Of a DNA stretch of 41,351 nucleotides, positions 38,294-41,351 are shown piece by piece (the first letter of the stretch is position 1; each line of letters starts with the position of its first letter). The notes under the pieces are model-generated. The model saw only the letters and a list, made by a program, of their open reading frames with translations, did no database searches and was not told the origin of the DNA. A program made the translations under genes and the position numbers. Source of the DNA: Bacteroidota bacterium (GTDB taxonomy: Bacteria; Bacteroidota; Bacteroidia; Cytophagales; Cyclobacteriaceae); the NCBI GenBank assembly GCA_023431285.1, contig JAEYXN010000090.1, forward strand, positions 1-41,351. The letters are read 5' to 3'.

Positions 38294-39514
38294 ATGAAAA
38301 TCCGCTACCTCCTCAAAAAGAAATCAACCGAGTTTCTGATTTACGTTGCCCTCTACCAGGGAGAGGGCAAGGCCATCATATCAACGGGTCAGCGCACAAC
38401 ACGAGCGGCGTGGTCGGCCAAAGACAACGCTCCAAAGGATCAGCGAGGCTCCGTGGCCAGAGCGATTGAAAAAGTAAAATTGGACGTTCAAAAAACCATT
38501 TTGCGCTTGGAGCTGGACGGTGAAGACATTTCGCCCAACATCGTCAAGAATGCCTATTTACGAGCTGTGGAGGAGGAAGAAGTTATTCTCGACAGGAAAG
38601 ACATCAAGGCAAAAAAGGACGCGACTTTGATCCTGACGCTGGCCGAGCGCTGGCGAGACAAGGAGTTATTCAGATACCGCTCCGGAACGCAAAAGGCAGT
38701 TAAGTCGTCCATAAACAAGTTCATTGCTTTTTTACAAGAGAATGGTTATGCGAAGCTACGACGCCACAACTTCGAACAGGCCATTGTTGACGACTACGAT
38801 AGGGTGCTGACCAAAACTAAGCCCACTGACAATACTCACGGGAAATTGATGAAACACCTACGCTGGTTTTTGAAGTATGCAGGGCTGAAGGCTGACGTAC
38901 GCGTGAAGTCAGTGCGCAAAACCATTGTTTCCCTGACAGTGGCTGAGGTCGATAGGCTTGAAGCTTTGGAGATTAAGGACTCCACTGAAAAAGAGAAGGC
39001 CAAGGATTTGTTTTTACTCGGTTGCTTCACTGGCCTTCGTGTCTCGGACCTAAAGCGGATAAATCCCATCAACACCAAAGACGGCTTCATTACGCTCAAT
39101 CAGATGAAGAACCGGAAGGACGTCAGGATTCCAATAGTATCCAACTGCCTCGCGATTCTTCAGAAGTACAAATTCAAGGCACCTAAGATTGCCGAGCAGA
39201 AAGTAAACGACCACATCAAAGAGATCTGCGCCGCTGCTAAAATAAACGAAATGATTTCAGTGGAAACGCATCGTGGAGGAGAAAAGATTGTGGAGACCGG
39301 TCCAAAGTACAAATTCGTCACCATGCACGTCTCTGCCAAGTCTTTCATAACAACCGCTCCCCAACGATGGGGATTGACTCCGGCAGAAATTGCAGATCTT
39401 GTAGGGAAGGATTTACGAACACTACTTAACCACTATTTCAATAACAAGGGCGAATCAGGTCGACAAAAGATGATTGAGGTGGACAATCGAAGTAAGATGA
39501 AAGCAATATCATAG
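38294..39514 (+). CDS. Tyrosine recombinase/integrase with altered catalytic residues
   Basis: Start chosen: ATG at 38294 (MKIRYLLKKKSTEF, the usual Bacteroidota integrase start). 406 aa. An N-terminal arm domain and a SAM-like domain (about 100-190) precede the catalytic domain. Arg I is present in TGLRVSDL, the active Lys in MKNRKDVRIPI, and the Tyr in LLNHYFNN. But the HxxR box reads MHVSAKSF (Ala where Arg is expected, Lys next), and the later GH box reads VGKDL (Lys for His). It may be divergent or inactive. Confidence 0.8.
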   Translation: MKIRYLLKKKSTEFLIYVALYQGEGKAIISTGQRTTRAAWSAKDNAPKDQRGSVARAIEKVKLDVQKTILRLELDGEDISPNIVKNAYLRAVEEEEVILDRKDIKAKKDATLILTLAERWRDKELFRYRSGTQKAVKSSINKFIAFLQENGYAKLRRHNFEQAIVDDYDRVLTKTKPTDNTHGKLMKHLRWFLKYAGLKADVRVKSVRKTIVSLTVAEVDRLEALEIKDSTEKEKAKDLFLLGCFTGLRVSDLKRINPINTKDGFITLNQMKNRKDVRIPIVSNCLAILQKYKFKAPKIAEQKVNDHIKEICAAAKINEMISVETHRGGEKIVETGPKYKFVTMHVSAKSFITTAPQRWGLTPAEIADLVGKDLRTLLNHYFNNKGESGRQKMIEVDNRSKMKAIS

Positions 39515-39542
39515 TTAAGCAGGATTTCGGGATTCTATTCGT

Positions 39543-39559
39543 AATAGTTCATAACTATT
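39543..39559. promoter_or_regulatory. 7-bp inverted repeat downstream of the integrase
   Basis: AATAGTT, CAT, AACTATT forms a perfect 7-bp palindrome in the short gap after the integrase stop and before a new plus-strand gene. It may be an operator for the gene block starting at 39621. Short AT-rich palindromes also occur by chance. Confidence 0.35.
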
Positions 39560-39620
39560 CCAAATCATAAAAACATAAACACGATTTGAGTTAAGTTGAA
39601 GTGCCAATTTTTTCACCCCC

Positions 39621-40028
39621 ATGGCACTCTCGATCGTATTATCAGTTGCGGCATTGCTATTCGCTGCGCTTTTCAAAGCGCTTGCTGAATCGTGCGCACA
39701 TGGAAAAAACCGCTGGGGCAAAAGCGAAAATGATTTCTGGGGACACGATTCGTGGAGGAGGAAATGGAAATATCCAACCACCCCAGCCCCCAATACCCAT
39801 TACTACAAGTTTTTTAAACTCCGGTACCAGGAGCGTTTCCCCGGTTCTGCTACAATCTTTGTTTCATTTACCGACGGCTATCACCTATCGTTTAGCCTGA
39901 TGGTTACCTGCGCGTGTATCGCCGTGATCATCCCTACACAATTCCCCTACCCTCTCTGGAGCTTTTGTTTGCTGCGTTTGCTGTGGGGCATCACCTGGAC
40001 GCTTGGCTATAAATTCTTTTCCCGATGA
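39621..40028 (+). CDS. Membrane protein, 135 aa
   Basis: Hydrophobic segments lie at the start (ALSIVLSVAALLFAALFKAL, residues 2-21), around 85-105 (LSFSLMVTCACIAVIIP), and near the end (LLRLLWGITWTLGY). Between them is a soluble loop with GKNRWGKSENDFWGHDSWRR. I recall similar uncharacterised membrane proteins in Bacteroidota phages. It overlaps the next gene by 4 bp. Function unknown; position between integrase and packaging genes is unusual for a lysis protein. Confidence 0.6.
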   Translation: MALSIVLSVAALLFAALFKALAESCAHGKNRWGKSENDFWGHDSWRRKWKYPTTPAPNTHYYKFFKLRYQERFPGSATIFVSFTDGYHLSFSLMVTCACIAVIIPTQFPYPLWSFCLLRLLWGITWTLGYKFFSR

Positions 40029-40198
40029 GTATAGGAAATCGAATGCTGATCTACTCGTTGCTCGCGGCATTTATTACGATGTCAGGCCTGCTCACACGAT
40101 TCAACTATGAAACGACATGGGCTTACGTCGGTCTGACTATACTTGCTTCAGTGGTAGAGATCGGCACATTTATATCAATTAAAAGGAGAAAGCGATGA
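40025..40198 (+). CDS. Small two-pass membrane protein, 57 aa
   Basis: ATG at 40025 overlaps the previous stop (ATGA). Two hydrophobic stretches (MLIYSLLAAFITMSGLL; YVGLTILASVVEIGTFI) with a basic end (SIKRRKR) suggest a hairpin membrane protein. Its stop overlaps the start of the next small gene, so three genes are translationally chained. Function unknown. Confidence 0.55.
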   Translation: MSIGNRMLIYSLLAAFITMSGLLTRFNYETTWAYVGLTILASVVEIGTFISIKRRKR

Positions 40199-40365
40199 TC
40201 ACAAAACAAACCCTTCTCGAACAGATCGAGCAAAAGGAAGTCCATATCCGTAAGCTCAACGTCGAGATCCGGCAATCAAAGCAGCTGATCAAAATCCTTG
40301 AGAAGCATGAATTGGAACTGAGGGAATTGGGCATCAAGCAGGCCGACGGCGGCCCTGAGCCTTAA
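40195..40365 (+). CDS. Coiled-coil peptide, 56 aa
   Basis: ATG at 40195 (overlapping the preceding stop) gives one long heptad helix (TLLEQIEQKEVHIRKLNVEI, then IRQSKQLIKILEKHELELRE) with a Gly/Pro end. An AGGAG-like stretch lies just upstream. It may partner the preceding small membrane protein. Function unknown. Confidence 0.5.
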   Translation: MITKQTLLEQIEQKEVHIRKLNVEIRQSKQLIKILEKHELELRELGIKQADGGPEP

Positions 40366-40386
40366 AAAGAGAAAAGCCCTGAAGTG

Positions 40387-40683
40387 ATGGAAAAAGGAAT
40401 ATCAGGCAAAACGTTGTTGCTGTATCTAAACGGTGAGCCAATAGCATGCTCCACTGAAGCTACTTTCAGTGAAAACTCCTACTTAGGAAGAAGTGTTACA
40501 AAGCCACCCATAACAGGCGATCAGGAATGGACGGTGCAACTCGCAGGATTCACTAAACCAAAAGTACACAAGCTAACCATTCGCCCGAACGACTACCCAA
40601 GAAAGGTAAAGAAGCGCTTGAAGGCCTTCCTTTACTGTAAAACAAATCATTTCCATCATAATGGATTGACTCTAAAAGGTTAA
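40387..40683 (+). CDS. Small protein resembling the N-terminal half of the tail tube protein, 98 aa
   Basis: Start chosen: ATG at 40387 (a GTG sits just before). Residues about 4-55 (GKTLLLYLNGEPIACSTEAT, DQEWTVQLAG) align by eye with the tail tube start (GNQLLVFLNNVAIGCTDSCT, LSWTVSGSG). The second half is basic (PRKVKKRLKAFLYCKTNHFH) and unlike the tube. It is possibly a diverged or domain-reduced paralogue. It precedes the HNH gene in the packaging block. Function unknown. Confidence 0.5.
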   Translation: MEKGISGKTLLLYLNGEPIACSTEATFSENSYLGRSVTKPPITGDQEWTVQLAGFTKPKVHKLTIRPNDYPRKVKKRLKAFLYCKTNHFHHNGLTLKG

Positions 40684-40687
40684 CGGT

Positions 40688-41008
40688 ATGCCTACGCTCA
40701 ATCGCAGACATACTCAACCACAAGCCCGCCGCGATCCGTTCCGGGCAGTGTACCAATCAGAGAAGTGGCATCGCTACAGCAGGTTCTATCGCAAGCGCTA
40801 CCCGCTATGCGCAATCTGCCTGAAGGAAGGCAGAACAACACCCTCTAAATGTGTTGACCATATCATACCCCTTACTCAAGGCGGATCGATATGGCACTAC
40901 TCTAACCACCAGGCGCTGTGCCTGGCTTGTCACAGTAAAAAGACCTTACAAGAACAACATGGACACAATAACGAAAGCCAGGGAACTGGAGGAGGAAGCA
41001 GCTCCTAA
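40688..41008 (+). CDS. HNH endonuclease, packaging-associated
   Basis: The 106-aa protein has a zinc-binding CAICLKEG, then the HNH core CVDHIIPLTQGGSIWHYSNH and CLACHSKKT. This is the standard phage HNH nuclease that acts with the terminase in DNA cleavage. It lies just before the small terminase, across one gene. It overlaps the next gene by 50 bp. Confidence 0.88.
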   Translation: MPTLNRRHTQPQARRDPFRAVYQSEKWHRYSRFYRKRYPLCAICLKEGRTTPSKCVDHIIPLTQGGSIWHYSNHQALCLACHSKKTLQEQHGHNNESQGTGGGSSS

Positions 41009-41327
41009 AAAAAATACGCCGCTTACACGCGCTCAGAAGCGCGCTAACGAAAGGCTTCAGGAGGAAGAGCAGGCCACATACAACGCTCTCACTGAACGCT
41101 TCCTTGAATACTTCACACAGTCAGAGGATCCTGAAGGTGAAGCGGTGCAGGATAAGATCAAACAGATCAGTACACAGTGGAGGCTGTATTGCCAGCGTAA
41201 GGGCCTTATCCCTGCGCTGTTTCCTATGCTGGACAATTATATGGATGGGTTGCTAAGGGATTACCTGCGCTCTAAGGAAGAGCCTGTGGCTCCCGTCGCC
41301 GCGCGCGTGGAGGACCCCCAGGGGTAG
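40959..41327 (+). CDS. Charged helical protein next to terS, 122 aa
   Basis: Start chosen: ATG at 40959, inside the HNH gene. An earlier ATG at 40851 would add a basic stretch that mirrors the HNH gene in another frame. The protein is rich in E, K and A with long helices (TRAQKRANERLQEEEQATYN; LFPMLDNYMDGLLRDYLRSK). It lies between HNH and small terminase, so it may be a packaging factor. I do not recognise a family. Confidence 0.55.
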   Translation: MDTITKARELEEEAAPKKNTPLTRAQKRANERLQEEEQATYNALTERFLEYFTQSEDPEGEAVQDKIKQISTQWRLYCQRKGLIPALFPMLDNYMDGLLRDYLRSKEEPVAPVAARVEDPQG

Positions 41328-41351
41328 TCAGATCACCAGGACCAATAACCC
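41326..41351. repeat. Terminal direct repeat, right copy
   Basis: This is identical to bases 1-26. It begins right after the stop codon of the gene ending at 41327, so the join falls in the gap between that gene and the small terminase. The packaging operon therefore continues across the artificial ends of the window. Confidence 0.9.

Noticed and set aside
1..41351. Window as a prophage inside a host chromosome
   Set aside because: There are no host genes, and the ends overlap by 26 identical bases in the middle of the packaging operon, so it is a stand-alone phage genome.

Overview
The window is a complete, apparently circular genome of a temperate siphovirus that infects a Bacteroidota host. 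Its first and last 26 bases are identical (1-26 and 41326-41351), the usual mark of a circular assembly, so the unit genome is about 41,325 bp. The Bacteroidota assignment rests on TAnnTTTG-type -7 promoter boxes (6387, 7484), a SprB-type repeat inside a tail protein, and the integrase type. I saw no tRNA gene, IS element or CRISPR array.

Layout. (i) 40.7 kb through the origin to 2.2 kb, plus strand: HNH nuclease, a small acidic protein, P27-type small terminase and large terminase. (ii) 2.2-6.3 kb, plus: a tightly overlapping cassette of four glycosyltransferase-like proteins (GT2, DUF616/TOD1-type, GT-D-type, one unclassified) and two class I methyltransferases, placed between terminase and portal. 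(iii) 6.35-7.6 kb: a small unit with its own operator-like inverted repeat and promoter, four small unknown genes, then a promoter-RNA-terminator unit of about 90 nt with no ORF. (iv) 7.7-17.1 kb: HK97-type portal, prohead protease, capsid, connectors (with one more GT2 gene inserted), tail terminator, tail tube, tail chaperone pair with a possible -1 frameshift, and tape measure. (v) 17.1-24.4 kb: tail tip and fibre region, including a SprB-like repeat and a 994-aa protein ending in an SGNH esterase domain. (vi) 24.9-27.1 kb: lysis module (CHAP endolysin, membrane proteins, spanin candidate).

(vii) 27.1-37.05 kb, minus strand: the early region. From its promoter-proximal end it carries DNA-binding proteins, many small conserved genes, a 563-aa ParB-like protein and a DUF1376-like replication protein, then a non-coding, highly structured 160-nt stretch. 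It ends in a diversity-generating retroelement (DGR): four tandem target genes, one template repeat (TR), a DGR reverse transcriptase and two small downstream genes. (viii) 37.1-40.4 kb, plus: repressor, a frameshifted superinfection-immunity/SHOCT gene, an attachment-site candidate with 21-bp direct repeats, a tyrosine integrase with altered catalytic positions, and small membrane genes.

The most striking system is the DGR. In the 76-base core, the four variable repeats (VRs) differ from the TR at 56 of 76 comparisons where the TR coding strand has A, but at only 1 of 228 comparisons where it has another base (counted by eye). The RT carries the DGR-type IGNYLSQ motif and a YCDD active site. 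The targets are not tail fibres but four small paralogous cytosolic-looking proteins. They lie far from the tail genes and belong to a family I cannot assign to a known fold.
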